DNA of 64,000 bases, taken from positions 434,001 through 498,000 of the forward strand of contig NZ_CP130832.1 in assembly GCF_030549615.1 (NCBI RefSeq), read 5' to 3'. This document shows positions 25,801 to 35,138 of this stretch, in pieces. Under the pieces are notes generated by a model. The model made no database searches, was not told where the DNA came from, and saw only the letters and a program-made list of their open reading frames with translations. Position 1 is the first letter of the stretch. Every line of letters begins with the position of its first letter. The translations under genes were made by a program, and so were the position numbers. Source of the DNA: Stenotrophomonas sp. 610A2. Lineage in GTDB: Bacteria > Pseudomonadota > Gammaproteobacteria > Xanthomonadales > Xanthomonadaceae.

Positions 25801-27122
25801 TTGCCGATGATCAACTCGGAAGTGTCGAACCGCGAGCCGGCATCGGAGATGTGCACGGAGCCATAGCCGCCGCTCTCGCTACCCAGGACACTGTCACCGG
25901 ACGAAACCTGGCCACCTTCATCGATCGTCACGGAGCCAACGCTTTGCGAATAATGACCGACCATCAAAGTATCGTTGTTGTTCCAAAGCGCGCCTGCGCC
26001 GGAGACCTTCACTGTTCCATAACCGCCCGAGATGACGCCGACCATCGCACTGTCACTGTGGACCGTACCACCGGCACCGATGTCCACTCTACCGACTGCC
26101 AGCAAGCCAACGTTCAACGCACCGTTGTTGGTCCACACACCGCCGTTGCCGACATTCACGGTGCCATTGCCGTCGCCGAAGTAGCCAATGTAAGCGTGGG
26201 TGTTGTTGACCTCGGCGCCATCCATGATATTCAGAGTGCCTTTGCTGTCCACGCCGACCATCAGACTGTCGGACATGTTCCATTGCGAGGCCTGGCCGCT
26301 GGCATTGACGCCCTGGACGGTCAGCGTGCCGGTGCCGCCACGGCCGCCGATGGAGCCGCCATTACTGCTGATCAATCCGCCATCGGTCACCGCCACAATT
26401 CCGTCGCCGGCCGCAATCACACCCGGTTGATCAGGCAGATAGGCATTGTTATCACCGACGAACAGCGTACCGGTGGCTTGAAGGGTGGAGCGCATGCCAC
26501 CTGCAGAAATGCCGTCGACCTGAATATCTCCCGCGCCGCCTTCATAGGTGCCCGCGAAGATGTTGGTGCCCCGGGCGTAGCCACCATCGGAAATGCTCAT
26601 GGTGCCGGAGCCGTAGTTGCCGACCGAGATGATGCCGCCTCCGTTCCAGCGCGAATCCTCGCCCGAAACGTTGACCTCGCCGGTGGCATTGCCTTCATAG
26701 CCAACGTACAGGCGCGTGGCGTTGACGACGCCACCATCGGTAATGGACAGACTGCCGCTGGCCACCGGGCCGTTGTTGGTGTTGCTCAGGTTGGCGCCGA
26801 CCAGCAAATGATTGTAGGGAAAAGTGAGGACAGCACCCGACGTATCGGCCTGGCTGATACGGTTTTCATTGGCGCAGGTACTGGGAACAGTGAGGGTGTC
26901 GCACGGCGAGCCGTGCCACATCTGGCCGTTGCTGCCGGTCAGTTCCGCCATCGGTGCTGCACCGGCTGCTGCTGCGGCGCCCAGCATAGGCGCGGCCAGG
27001 AGCAGGGCGGACGCAACGGCGCGGTCCAGAGTGCCACGCTTGCCGCGCGCGGCGGCAAGCTCGGAAGCTACAGTGCACTTTCCGGTGGTCCGGTTGCGGA
27101 CGATTCGGAATACTCGGTTCAT
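22875..27122 (-). CDS. ESPR-type autotransporter, 1415 aa, with VDP/IDP repeat linker (AT1)
   Basis: The N-terminus [23 protein letters not shown] is an extended signal peptide region (ESPR), followed by a hydrophobic signal. The passenger (~60-1000) is built of some 30 degenerate beta-helix repeats with the theme 'G-x-G-T-(M/V)-x-I-(S/D)-x-G-G' and ends with an autochaperone-like part ('GELIHVGG...[21 protein letters not shown]' region, then [10 protein letters not shown]). A linker of 21 (I/V)DP triplets follows, then a ~280-residue autotransporter barrel ending in GVKLSW. It is secreted by type Va and probably acts as a surface adhesin. Its C-terminal third is homologous to the two autotransporters that follow, indicating duplication. 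An RcsB-like box lies upstream at 27183. Confidence 0.9.
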   Translation of the reverse strand: MNRVFRIVRNRTTGKCTVASELAAARGKRGTLDRAVASALLLAAPMLGAAAAAGAAPMAELTGSNGQMWHGSPCDTLTVPSTCANENRISQADTSGAVLTFPYNHLLVGANLSNTNNGPVASGSLSITDGGVVNATRLYVGYEGNATGEVNVSGEDSRWNGGGIISVGNYGSGTMSISDGGYARGTNIFAGTYEGGAGDIQVDGISAGGMRSTLQATGTLFVGDNNAYLPDQPGVIAAGDGIVAVTDGGLISSNGGSIGGRGGTGTLTVQGVNASGQASQWNMSDSLMVGVDSKGTLNIMDGAEVNNTHAYIGYFGDGNGTVNVGNGGVWTNNGALNVGLLAVGRVDIGAGGTVHSDSAMVGVISGGYGTVKVSGAGALWNNNDTLMVGHYSQSVGSVTIDEGGQVSSGDSVLGSESGGYGSVHISDAGSRFDTSELIIGNSGQGVLQIDNSAAVTSGQAFVGSGVGGRGDATVTGGAHWDVGGNLQVGGAGDGSLSVLNGGRITNTQTAWVGVENIGVGTVTVDGAGSTWDNLDSLFVGARGAGSATISNGGNVNVKGKLFVAGTGSLADVPRMTPTTSELVVTGAGSSITVDMEASIGQLGSGALRVADGGSFTTNRWVLIGNNVSSDGSVTVTGHGSSMSSTDLSVGHNGRGTMDILDGGTVTSSFGAGIGNFAGAEGSVAVRGTGSRWINSGDLSLGAGAGAEGTLIVDAGGQVAAGGNVIVGGKSSGANRFHGTADGAGTISVSGTGSTLDASGSITVGDKGAGTLNVLDEGSVRGSALQLASGAGSTGEVNIGAGGRAGTLDTASITGGDGTATVNFDHVDDIDFAPVLDGKLDVNKFNTGTTTLAGANDYAGTTSVQAGTLKAGIAGAFSSASEHTVDNGASLALNGFDQSLASLHNSGMVAFHDADNTAGTTLTIAGDYIGNDGTLLMNTVLGDDSSATDKLVVEGSTSGNSFVQVRNAGGAGAATDNGIELIHVGGASDGVFQLQGRAVAGLYDYQLYQGGRNTPDDGNWYLRSEAPIDPIDPIDPIDPVDPVDPIDPIDPVDPVDPVDPVDPVDPVDPVDPVDPVDPIDPIDPIDPIDPPVAPEQPVVPIPVLRPEPAVYLGNQVAALRMFQNTMHDRVGEPGLGAREDGTGYTSWARVQSRKLDAGTVGGQIDISTDASVVQVGAEKQFAVGEGRIHAGVMGGYGRATTHGRSNVSDHQATGEVKGRNVGVYGTWFQNADGPEGLYVDAAAQYGRFDNTVKGDYLGTEQYDSTVRSASLEAGYALKVHEGERVGVYVEPQAQVIYSNFSSDDVREQNGTLVQSHTAGGTTTRLGARVYTRPLGKDYNRVQPYAAVNWWSGGNDVTIAMDGERLSRDLSNNIMEVKTGAQLELGKGWSGWGEISQQRGSYGFKDIGAQLGVKLSW
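23857..24046 (-). repeat. Tandem 9-bp repeat, 21 copies, coding for (V/I)DP
   Basis: The plus strand reads GGATCAATC or GGATCAACC repeated about 21 times. On the coding strand each unit gives I-D-P or V-D-P: four IDP, two VDP, two IDP, nine VDP, four IDP. A 9-bp unit can gain or lose copies without changing frame, so linker length can vary. Because the unit has no stop in any frame it creates long false reading frames on the opposite strand. Confidence 0.95.
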
Positions 27123-27182
27123 GGGATTCGCATCCAGTTAAATGTATTGGGCGAATCTTATTTTTGGGTGCGAGTGGCCTCT

Positions 27183-27198
27183 ATCGGACGATTCTTAG
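27183..27198 (-). promoter_or_regulatory. RcsB-box-like site upstream of AT1
   Basis: On the minus strand TAAGAATCGTCCGA matches the RcsAB consensus TAAGAATATTCCTA at 11 of 14 positions by eye. It lies about 60-75 bases before the AT1 start codon. Related sites precede the other two autotransporters and the kinase operon. Confidence 0.45.
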
Positions 27199-27275
27199 AT
27201 TCCTGCGGAGTCACTCCGAATTCGGGTTTGAATTCAGCTGCAGGCAAAGAACGATAATGGGTTCGAAGGACGCCA

Positions 27276-27479
27276 TTGATCAGCGCGCTGGCGCTGGCTC
27301 TCGCCCGCGTCACCTTCACCGGCAACGGCAGATTGAAGGTGATGCTTATCGCCCATGCCGATGCCGTTTATGACCGCGGCATCCTTGAGAAGGATGCCCA
27401 CCAGAAGGGCAAGCTGCTGTATGGGCACGACCTTGCCGACAACAAGGCCGGCATCGCGAAAAATAGCAGGTACAAATGA
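27276..27479 (+). pseudogene. M20 peptidase fragment, copy of the gene at 33668
   Basis: About 52 residues (VTFTGNGRLKVMLIAHADAV, then YDRGILEKDAHQKGKLLYG...) correspond closely to residues ~97-150 of the intact M20 peptidase at 33.7 kb, including the zinc-binding HAD motif. Before and after this block the similarity ends, one residue is deleted (EPFHQK to DAHQK), and the D-D-K-G-G motif has become D-N-K-A-G. It is a remnant of a duplicated gene lying between two autotransporters, in the same relative place and orientation as the intact copy. Confidence 0.85.
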
Positions 27480-27697
27480 TTATGTAGGGGCTATCCGCGC
27501 ACGCAGGTGCAGCGCCGGATCAGGGTAGTACTGCACTTGTTGGGCTTATCCATAAAGTCATCAGAGCAAACACCTGTCCGATGGGGGAGTCTGCTGGTCC
27601 AACCTGCTTTAACAAGCGAGATGTTCAAAGAACTACGCGGCGAGAACGGATGTGAGCTCATTGCAGGATTACGAATTCCGATAGTTGCCAAAACGGA
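27480..27697. other. No gene recognised
   Basis: Short frames exist on both strands (for example 27507-27737 plus), but none has a ribosome binding site or a recognisable domain. The interval probably belongs to the decayed duplicate that includes the M20 fragment. Confidence 0.4.
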
Positions 27698-27725
27698 AGA
27701 CGCCCTGGCTGGCGCCAGGGCGTCT
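27698..27725 (-). terminator. Intrinsic terminator of AT2
   Basis: A 12-bp perfect stem AGACGCCCTGGC/GCCAGGGCGTCT with a TGGC loop, followed on the minus strand by TCCGTTTTGG. It lies 32 bases after the AT2 stop codon. Confidence 0.75.
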
Positions 27726-27757
27726 GATCATTCCTAGTCCTTCCACCAGGGCTTTCT

Positions 27758-30700
27758 TTACCAACTATGTTTCGCGCCGATCATTCCTTGGATGTTTCGA
27801 TGATCACCGTCGCCATTCTGGAAGCCCAAGTGCCCCCAGGCGCTCCAGCCGCCCCCCAACTCCGCTTGGGCACCAAGCTTGAGCTCATGGACGTTCTTTG
27901 CACGCCGCTGGTCCATCGAAACACCATTGAAGACCATTGTGTTGTCATTTCCGCCGTGCCACCAATTCAGTTCCGCAAAGGGCTGTACGCGATTGTTCTC
28001 GGTACTGAGCTGGCGTGTGTATACGCGCGCTCCAAGGCGAGTAGTGAGCCCGCCTACGTCGCCGGCTCGAATGTCGTCGCCATTGATGTCGATATGGTTG
28101 CCGCCGGCCATATGGCTGTAGATCACTTGCAGCTGAGGCTCGACGTAGAACGCACTTACGCTGCCTCTGGCGAGTTCTGCTGCATAGCCAGCTTCCAGTG
28201 AGCCGGACAAAGAACTGCTGTTGTAGCGCTCCTTTTGCAGTAGCTCACCATGAACCTCATTATCGTACTTCCCATACTGAAGCCAAGTATCGACATAGGC
28301 GCCGGTAGCATCCGAGCTGTTTCCGTACCATGTTCCATACATGCCAATGCTCTTGCCTGTGACTTTGCCCTTTGCACTGTAGGCAAGCGACGTAGACAGG
28401 CTGTCGGCACGGCCCATGCCGACCATGATGCCGCCATTGAGTCGACTGTTTGCTGCGGTCCAGTCAATGACGTCTGCGCCAATCTGCAGAAGGCTCGTAT
28501 TGGTTTTGGTGCCGACCTGACTCTCGCCGGTGGTGCCGTCGAACTGATTGCGTTGCACGCGCGACCAGGCCGACTTGGCGCTGTTGTCGCCACCGCGTTG
28601 ACGCTCCTGCCAATCCAACTCGCCGACACGGTCATGCAAGGTGTGAGCGAACATTCCCGACGCTGCTACTTGGTTCGCCAGGTATGCCCCAGACTCGGGA
28701 CGATACATCGGGATCATCGGCGGCAAGTCTGGATTGGTCGGCTCAGTGGGATCTACCGGCGTCTCGGGGTCTGGCATTGGCGGCTGCGGAGCTTCCGAGC
28801 GCAGATACCAGTTGCCATTCTCGGCATCGGCTTTCCCTCCCTTTGCCAGCAGATACTCGTAGGGACCGGCTACCGCACGACCTGCCAGGACGAAGTTACC
28901 GTCGGAGCGCCCGTCAACCTTTACCACCTCAATGCCGTCAGCGTAGGTATGGCTGCCAGCGCCCCCCATGTTGATAATTCTCAACGCCGTTTCACCGGAG
29001 GTGTTGCCCGCGACAACGAGCTTGTCTGTCGCCGAATCGTCGCTACCCAGAACAGTGTTGAGCTGCACGGTACCACCTAGCCCGGCGTAGTCTCCCTGAA
29101 CGGTTAGCTGCTGCCCAACCTTGGTGCCATTGATCTTGACCAGGCCGGCATTGGACAAGTCGCCGATCAATGAAACAGGCCCCTCACTGGCGACCAATGT
29201 ACTGCCCGCGTCGATGCCCATGACGCCGACACCGTTGCCATCGGCGCCCAGTGCGAGTGACTTGCGCAGATCAAAAGTACTGTTGGCAACCAGATCGATA
29301 CGATCGAAATTTTCCAGCGCAGCACTGCCGGCAGTGTGAACATGGGTGTAGCCATCAAGCACGAGCGTGTCCTGTACGCCGTCCCCGGTACCGCCGCTGA
29401 GACGCTGGAAGGAGCTGGTGGCCGGCCCACGAAGCACGATGGTGTCTGCCCCAGTACCGCCAATGACCGCCTCTACCGAAGCGCCTTCCAGAACGATCAA
29501 GTTGTTTCCTTCGTCGCCGCGTAGCGTACCGTTGATCGTACCGCCGGCTACGAATGCACAGTCGTTGCCGCCGCCAAGGCTAACGTCGCCGTCAATCGTG
29601 CCAGTGTTGTAAAGGCAGTCGTCTCCGTCGCCCAGCGCAACCAGACCCAAGATGGTGCCATTGTTGATCACAGTGCTTGCCAGGTCGCCCAGCTTCAGCG
29701 CCGTTGCGTCGCGGCTCACCGATGCGATGGTCCCATTGTTAACAAGGTTCACGGGATTACCTACAACCAGTTCCGCATCACTATGCGAACCGGTGATCTT
29801 GGTGTCGGCAGCCACGATTACCGAATCCGCCTTCTCAACTTTGATGGCGTTGCCGGAGCCGCTAACGTTGATTGCCACGCCACTGAGCCGCAACTCACCA
29901 TTGGTGTTGGCGTACACGCCCGAGCCATTGCCGGTCACATCGACAGTCCAGCCCCTGCCAATATCCAGGCTGCCGTCGGTAGCCTCGCCATTCGCCCCGG
30001 ATAGCGCAATGCCCTTGCCAGCGGTCTGGCTTGATACCAGCACGTAACCGTGCGATTGGGCGTCGATATTGTTCTCCGACAGCAGAGCAGCACCAGACCC
30101 GGCCATTTCCAGTGTCGCGCCATCGACCAGTGTGGTTGGGGCTTCGGCACGATTGGTGATTAGATTGCCGTAGCCGCTGCTCAAGCCAGTGATATGTGCG
30201 TCTTTCTCGATCACCACGCGACCGGCGTCCGGACCGATCAACACGCCGGAAGCGGAACCATCTACTGTAATGTTGTCCGCAGTTTTCAAGGTGGCTGCGC
30301 CGTGCACATGGATTCCGGCGATGCCATCACGCACGCTGATCTTGCCTCGCTTGCCGGCACTGTCGGCCAACACACGCGAGCCTGCCCCCATCACTTCGAT
30401 GGCAGTACCGTGGGTAATACTAATATCGCCGGTGTTGATCAGTTCAGCGCCGTTTTTGATGCGGAATACCGTCACATCGGTGCTATCAGAGACAGTCACG
30501 TTCGCGGAATTGACGAAGCCTGAGTCGCCTCGGCCGACGGCCACGTTGTTCAGGTCGTACTTGATGTCATCGACAACAACAGCGGTGGCTCCATCTTTCA
30601 GAATCAGATTGGCTGAGCCGCTCATCTGGCCAGTGGCGCCGCCCTCGACCTTCAGCGCGTTGGCGCCGTTGCCGGAAACGGTGATGTCCATTCCATCGAG

Positions 30701-33070
30701 ATTGGCGACAGAGCCCACGCCGGTCACCTGGATCGCGGTGGAGCCCTCGCCTGAAGCCGAAAGCATCGCACCAGCTTGGTTGCCGATAGTGGCGCCGTCT
30801 TCGATGCGGAACAGCGTGGAGCCGGTTGTGCTGACGTCGAGCGCGCCGCCGTTAGCGCCTGCGATGTTTACTGTCGAGCCTACCCCGTGCGCGAAGAAAC
30901 CCACCTGGTCACTGCCAGACAAGAAGTTGACGGCGCCCCCGTCAATGGAGATGTTGCTCCCATTGCGTGAGTGCACGCCGATTGCACCATCACCGGACAG
31001 ATTGACGTTGCCGCCTATCTTCAACGAAGTCGTCGCCCCTTCCGCCCATGCGCCATAGTTTCGAAGGCCGGCTGCGCTCTTGGTACCATCCACGTTGATG
31101 TTGCCATTGGACGTGACCGACACCATCTTGCCGTTGGAGGAAACGGCCTTGACGCCGATTCCATTGATGCCGTCAAGGTTGATCGTACCGTCGTTCTCGG
31201 CCCGGATCGGAACGGCAGATCCGGCTTGGTTCGTGACATACATGCCCACGTTCTCAACGGGGGCATCTGAGGCTGCACCATTGACGTTGATCACGCCCGT
31301 AACGTCGTTCTTGAACGTGCCAGTGGCGCCGTTGTTCAGCATGCCAGTAGCTGCCTGTGCCAAGCTGCCCAAAGTAATGGTTCCTTTGTTGGTGGCGCTA
31401 GCCCGTGTGCCGCCTGCCAAGATGCCGACCATCGCGGTGGTGCCATTGCTGACATCTCCGGCCGGGGAAGACAGGTCATACTGCAGTCCGCGCCCAAGGT
31501 AGATAACGCCAGCTTCCTCATTCACGAAGCTTGCATTGCCCTCCACCTGGACTGCCCGCGCGCGAGTGCCCACTCCGGAGATCCGGGCGTCACCTACGTT
31601 GAGGTTGATGATGCCGTCGTTGCCCGCAGCGCCGCCGCCAGAGACTTGGACACCAATGCTCCCTGGGCCGCTAACGTTCAGAATTCCAGAATTGAAAGCG
31701 GTCGAGCCTGCGCCCGTAGCGGCAATGCCGTAGTGCGCGCCCATGGTCAAGACTGGGTTTTCCGGGTCATGGTCCCCGGCCATGCCGGTAAACGAACCAA
31801 CGTTGACGACGCCGTTGTTGATTGCGTTGCCGCCGGCACGTGCATACATGGCGTACTGCGAGTCTGAGTATCCGCCCCGAGTGGACCCGATTTGTCCATT
31901 ATTGAGTATGGTCGCGCCGTCCTCAGCGAGCATGACTGTGCCCAGTCCACCGAAGGTCGACGAAGCTGAGGAAACATCCAGACGCGCCCCGCTGGCGACT
32001 TCACCGACGGCGTTTGCACCGGTCGCATGAATAACCGTACGCAGCCCAAGTGATGTGTACACCTCGTCATTCTGATCAAGCGGCCCATTCTGGTAGTCGA
32101 TGGCCTGAACGGTGTTGGTGAAAGCCAAGGCGAACTGTCCCGCGTAGAGCTCCGGCGACAACGCCCCGGAACTCAGTTTCTCAATCAGGAAAGTGTTATA
32201 CGCCGCCAAGTCGATGGCGCTATTCACCTGATGGACGGAGCCGTCGAACGCAGTAATCTCGCCGTTATACCGCGAGAAAATGAAGTTGGCCGTGCTACCG
32301 GCTTCACCGGGACGGGCGGCCGACGAAGCGACGCCCATGTCCACGTGGTTGTTGGAGTTCCATACGATTTGACTCTTCGCACTACCCGTTCCATCGGCGT
32401 GGAACAACGATGACTGCTTGGCAACCAACGAAATTGAATTGCCGGCGGCATCAGTATCACCGCCGTTTCCTATATCCACCGTCATAGTGCCGCCACTGCT
32501 GTCGACCTGCCCAATGCGCGTGTTGATGTACTGAAGACCATTAACTGCGGTGGACGTTGCTACAGCGTAGGGTGCGGCACCCGCACCGCCAGCGGTTGCA
32601 TAGGTATCGATGAGGTTGGTGTTGTCATACACGAGGACGGTTTTGTTCCCGCCAGTGATTGGATCCTTGACGATGATTGGTACGTTTGCGGCGCCAGTGT
32701 TAACAACAAGGGAAGCCGGATTGCTGGGGTCTGCGTAGGGAGACGTAGTCTGGCCTGAAGCGAATAGCGCTTCCAGCTGAACGGAACCCGCCGAACCAGT
32801 TTGGCCTCTGAGGATCTGCGTACCTTGGCCCACCAGAGCAACCTCGGCACCGCCAGAGACCGTTGTCACGCATGAGGTGGTGCCATCGCAACGCAATGGA
32901 CTGAAGTCATTCATGTTCACGGTCTGGGCTGCGGCGAAATTGGCGCTCAGCAACCCCAGTGCAACCACAGAAACACGACGCCCGGTCTTGCCTTTGGATT
33001 TGGCTAGCTCCGAAGCCACAACCCATTTGCCAGTCGTTACGTTACGTACCAAAGAATAGATCTTGTTCAT
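27758..33070 (-). CDS. ESPR-type autotransporter, 1770 aa (AT2)
   Basis: The start MNKIYSLVRNVTTGKWVVASELAKSKGKTGRR is an ESPR, preceded by GGGAGA; in-frame codons farther upstream are not preceded by a binding site. The very long passenger is a beta-helix with many 'N-x-G-x-I-N/x-V' turns ('NNGVVNVGSFTG', 'NKGTITLGSLAQ', 'NDGTINLDGINGIGVKAVSSNGK'). Near residues 1300-1400 there is a stretch with aspartate/glycine turns ('GGTINGTLRGDEGNNLIVLEG...GGTGADTIVLRG') that recalls calcium-binding haemolysin repeats. The autochaperone part, '[10 protein letters not shown]', a short proline linker lacking the long VDP tract, and a C-terminal barrel ending GAKHSW follow. It is a probable adhesin, homologous to AT1 and AT3 at the C-terminus. 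RcsB-like box at 33165. Confidence 0.9.
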   Translation of the reverse strand: MNKIYSLVRNVTTGKWVVASELAKSKGKTGRRVSVVALGLLSANFAAAQTVNMNDFSPLRCDGTTSCVTTVSGGAEVALVGQGTQILRGQTGSAGSVQLEALFASGQTTSPYADPSNPASLVVNTGAANVPIIVKDPITGGNKTVLVYDNTNLIDTYATAGGAGAAPYAVATSTAVNGLQYINTRIGQVDSSGGTMTVDIGNGGDTDAAGNSISLVAKQSSLFHADGTGSAKSQIVWNSNNHVDMGVASSAARPGEAGSTANFIFSRYNGEITAFDGSVHQVNSAIDLAAYNTFLIEKLSSGALSPELYAGQFALAFTNTVQAIDYQNGPLDQNDEVYTSLGLRTVIHATGANAVGEVASGARLDVSSASSTFGGLGTVMLAEDGATILNNGQIGSTRGGYSDSQYAMYARAGGNAINNGVVNVGSFTGMAGDHDPENPVLTMGAHYGIAATGAGSTAFNSGILNVSGPGSIGVQVSGGGAAGNDGIINLNVGDARISGVGTRARAVQVEGNASFVNEEAGVIYLGRGLQYDLSSPAGDVSNGTTAMVGILAGGTRASATNKGTITLGSLAQAATGMLNNGATGTFKNDVTGVINVNGAASDAPVENVGMYVTNQAGSAVPIRAENDGTINLDGINGIGVKAVSSNGKMVSVTSNGNINVDGTKSAAGLRNYGAWAEGATTSLKIGGNVNLSGDGAIGVHSRNGSNISIDGGAVNFLSGSDQVGFFAHGVGSTVNIAGANGGALDVSTTGSTLFRIEDGATIGNQAGAMLSASGEGSTAIQVTGVGSVANLDGMDITVSGNGANALKVEGGATGQMSGSANLILKDGATAVVVDDIKYDLNNVAVGRGDSGFVNSANVTVSDSTDVTVFRIKNGAELINTGDISITHGTAIEVMGAGSRVLADSAGKRGKISVRDGIAGIHVHGAATLKTADNITVDGSASGVLIGPDAGRVVIEKDAHITGLSSGYGNLITNRAEAPTTLVDGATLEMAGSGAALLSENNIDAQSHGYVLVSSQTAGKGIALSGANGEATDGSLDIGRGWTVDVTGNGSGVYANTNGELRLSGVAINVSGSGNAIKVEKADSVIVAADTKITGSHSDAELVVGNPVNLVNNGTIASVSRDATALKLGDLASTVINNGTILGLVALGDGDDCLYNTGTIDGDVSLGGGNDCAFVAGGTINGTLRGDEGNNLIVLEGASVEAVIGGTGADTIVLRGPATSSFQRLSGGTGDGVQDTLVLDGYTHVHTAGSAALENFDRIDLVANSTFDLRKSLALGADGNGVGVMGIDAGSTLVASEGPVSLIGDLSNAGLVKINGTKVGQQLTVQGDYAGLGGTVQLNTVLGSDDSATDKLVVAGNTSGETALRIINMGGAGSHTYADGIEVVKVDGRSDGNFVLAGRAVAGPYEYLLAKGGKADAENGNWYLRSEAPQPPMPDPETPVDPTEPTNPDLPPMIPMYRPESGAYLANQVAASGMFAHTLHDRVGELDWQERQRGGDNSAKSAWSRVQRNQFDGTTGESQVGTKTNTSLLQIGADVIDWTAANSRLNGGIMVGMGRADSLSTSLAYSAKGKVTGKSIGMYGTWYGNSSDATGAYVDTWLQYGKYDNEVHGELLQKERYNSSSLSGSLEAGYAAELARGSVSAFYVEPQLQVIYSHMAGGNHIDINGDDIRAGDVGGLTTRLGARVYTRQLSTENNRVQPFAELNWWHGGNDNTMVFNGVSMDQRRAKNVHELKLGAQAELGGGWSAWGHLGFQNGDGDHRNIQGMIGAKHSW

Positions 33071-33164
33071 CTTATATCTCCCAAAGGACGGATTGGTGCC
33101 TGCTTCCGTAGAGGTCGGGCGCCGTTGACGGGGCGTATATTCAAGCCCTGTCCTTCGGAGATGC

Positions 33165-33180
33165 ATAAGAAGAATCCTAG
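33165..33180 (+). promoter_or_regulatory. RcsB-box-like site upstream of AT2
   Basis: Reading plus, TAAGAAGAATCCTA at 33166-33179 matches TAAGAATATTCCTA at 12 of 14 positions by eye and is nearly palindromic. It lies about 95-110 bases upstream of the AT2 start codon. Confidence 0.5.
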
Positions 33181-33253
33181 AACCTGCTGGTCTTCCCTGG
33201 CGTTCAGTTCCAGTTGGAGAAACCTTTTCGTGCATTAACTTGCTAGTTTAATT

Positions 33254-33267
33254 TGGCCAATTGGCCA
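33254..33267. promoter_or_regulatory. 14-bp palindrome between AT2 and the M20 gene
   Basis: TGGCCAATTGGCCA is a perfect dyad in the 600-base intergenic region separating divergent AT2 and the M20 peptidase. It could be an operator for either gene. The remainder of 33071-33667 shows no coding sequence that I can support. Confidence 0.35.
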
Positions 33268-33667
33268 GCTATGAAAATTATCCTTTTCGCTTTTTCTGCT
33301 GATGCGTCGCGTCTCAGACGTGTCTGCACTCACATCGAGGAGTTCTGGCAGACACCATTCTCATCGGGCTTCGATTCTTTCAAGGAGCGAAAGCAGATGC
33401 CGCGTTTTCGCCCATGGTCACGATGTAAGCAGCTGAGCCCTTGGGGGGCTCATGGCCGCAATTCCATAAGTTCCTTGCCCACCGGTAGCCACGAGGTGCT
33501 GATAGGCTAGGGCCACCGTCGTCGATGTGTTGGTTGCTGCTGCAGGTCAACGCTGAGTTCTAGTCCATAGGGCCGGATCCCGATCCTGCTTGCAACGCCG
33601 GATTGGATCGGATTGGCGATTGAAACAGGCTTTACTCCCATTGCGGTCCCGATCAAAGGAGTGGCAT

Positions 33668-34933
33668 ATGCGTTTTGCACGTACAGCGATTTTCAGCAGT
33701 CTGTTGGCGATGGGAGCAGTGGGAACCCACGCGCAGGCGGCGCAGTTGGATGCGCAGCTTCAGGCAGCGGCCACGGCTCAGCAGCCGGCGGTGATCGAGA
33801 CACTGCGCGAGCTGGTGACGGTGGAGTCTGGCTCCACCGATCATGAAGGCGTCGCCAGGTTGATGGACTATCTGGATAAGCGACTCGGCGCGCTGGATGC
33901 CAAGGTCGAGCGGGTTGCTTCGGCCACCGGGGGCCCGGATCTGGTCCGCGGTACCTTCACCGGCAACGGCAAGTTGAAGGTGATGCTGATCGCCCACGCC
34001 GATACCGTCTACGACCGCGGCATCCTTGAGAAGGAACCCTTCCACCAGAAGGGCAACCTGCTATACGGCCCGGGTATCGCTGATGACAAGGGCGGTATCG
34101 CAGTGATCCTGCATTCGCTGGCCCTGCTCAAGGCGCGTGGTTGGAATGATTACGCGACAGTCACCGTGTTGTTCAACCCGGATGAGGAAATAGGCTCGCC
34201 GGGCTCGGGCGAAACCATCGCCAAGCTGGCGGACGAGCACGACGTGGTGCTGTCCTTCGAACCATCGCCGGCCAAGGCCGTGATCGAGAGCGAAGGCGTG
34301 CTACTCAGTGCCGCCGGCACCTCGCAGGTGCGGATGTCGGTGCAGGGCCTGTCCGCACATGCAGGTGCGGCACCGGAGCAGGGCCGCAATGCACTGGTCG
34401 AGCTGGCCCATCAGATCATCCAGACCAAGGATGTCGCCGCTGGCGTGCCCGGCGCGCAGCTCAACTGGACCACGGCCAATGCCGGTACCGCACGCAACCA
34501 GATTCCGGAGCGTGCGGAAGTCGGCGGCGATGCGAGGGTGATGCAGGCCGACAGCAATGCCAATCTGCTGGCCGCGCTGCAGGCCAAGGTCAAGGAAAGC
34601 CACGCAGTACCGGATACCACCACCACGGTGACGCTGGAGCCGCTGCGCCCGATCTACATAGCGGGGGAGCGCGGACGCGCATTGGCGGATCTGGCACAGC
34701 AGATCTATGCCGAACTCGATGGGCGCAAGCTGCTGATGCACCCGACCACCAATGGTGGCACCGATGCCGGGTTTGCCGGGCGCTCCGGCCATGCCGCAGT
34801 GCTCGAAGGTCTTGGGCTTGCCGGTTGGGGATATCACGCACGCAATGAGTACATCGAAATCGATTCCATTCCGCCACGTCTTTACCTGGCATCACGGATG
34901 CTGATCGAGCTCGCCAAGCGCGCACCGAAATGA
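33668..34933 (+). CDS. Periplasmic M20 metallopeptidase (glutamate carboxypeptidase-like)
   Basis: The product is 421 aa from MRFARTAIFSS, with AAAGGAG upstream. The signal peptide ends near THAQAA. The di-zinc site of M20 peptidases is complete: HADTVYD, 'GPGIADDKGG', 'FNPDEEIGSPGS' (catalytic glutamate pair), the aspartate region 'FEPSPA' and the C-terminal 'GGTDAGFAGRSGHAAVLEG'. The dimerisation lid includes 'MSVQGLSAHAGAAPEQGRNALVEL'. It is closest to the CPG2/glutamate carboxypeptidase branch, which removes C-terminal glutamate from folate-like and peptide substrates. It lies between divergent AT2 and convergent AT3. A broken copy sits in the equivalent place between AT1 and AT2, hinting at a duplicated autotransporter-peptidase module. 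Confidence 0.9.
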   Translation: MRFARTAIFSSLLAMGAVGTHAQAAQLDAQLQAAATAQQPAVIETLRELVTVESGSTDHEGVARLMDYLDKRLGALDAKVERVASATGGPDLVRGTFTGNGKLKVMLIAHADTVYDRGILEKEPFHQKGNLLYGPGIADDKGGIAVILHSLALLKARGWNDYATVTVLFNPDEEIGSPGSGETIAKLADEHDVVLSFEPSPAKAVIESEGVLLSAAGTSQVRMSVQGLSAHAGAAPEQGRNALVELAHQIIQTKDVAAGVPGAQLNWTTANAGTARNQIPERAEVGGDARVMQADSNANLLAALQAKVKESHAVPDTTTTVTLEPLRPIYIAGERGRALADLAQQIYAELDGRKLLMHPTTNGGTDAGFAGRSGHAAVLEGLGLAGWGYHARNEYIEIDSIPPRLYLASRMLIELAKRAPK

Positions 34934-34983
34934 TGTGACCGGATCGTCAGCGTTCAAGCTGACGCAGGTATCCGGGTAGACGA

Positions 34984-35011
34984 TAGAAGCCCACGGAGAC
35001 GTGGGCTTCTA
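34984..35011 (+). terminator. Hairpin after M20 peptidase gene
   Basis: A 12-bp perfect stem TAGAAGCCCACG/CGTGGGCTTCTA with a GAGA tetraloop, 50 bases after the stop codon. No T-run follows. It may be a REP-type palindrome acting as a 3'-end stabiliser. Confidence 0.5.
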
Positions 35012-35101
35012 CGTTGCAAACGTGTTGATGGTGATCCGCGTGAATCGCGTATTCCGCTTTACATTACCGCGCCACCGCAGCGCCGCGGAAGTTGAGTAAA
35101 T

Positions 35102-35130
35102 AGGGCCCCGCGCGGTTGCAACGGGGCCCT
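35102..35130 (-). terminator. Hairpin after AT3
   Basis: AGGGCCCCG and CGGGGCCCT pair around an 11-base loop, 9 bases after the AT3 stop codon. The minus-strand continuation is ATTTACTC, so the U-tract is weak. Confidence 0.6.
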
Positions 35131-35138
35131 CGTCGTAG

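Noticed and set aside
27758..33235. Longer start for AT2 at 33235
   Set aside because: The extra 55 residues have no protein character and no binding site. The ESPR start at 33070 with GGGAGA before it is the family's normal N-terminus.
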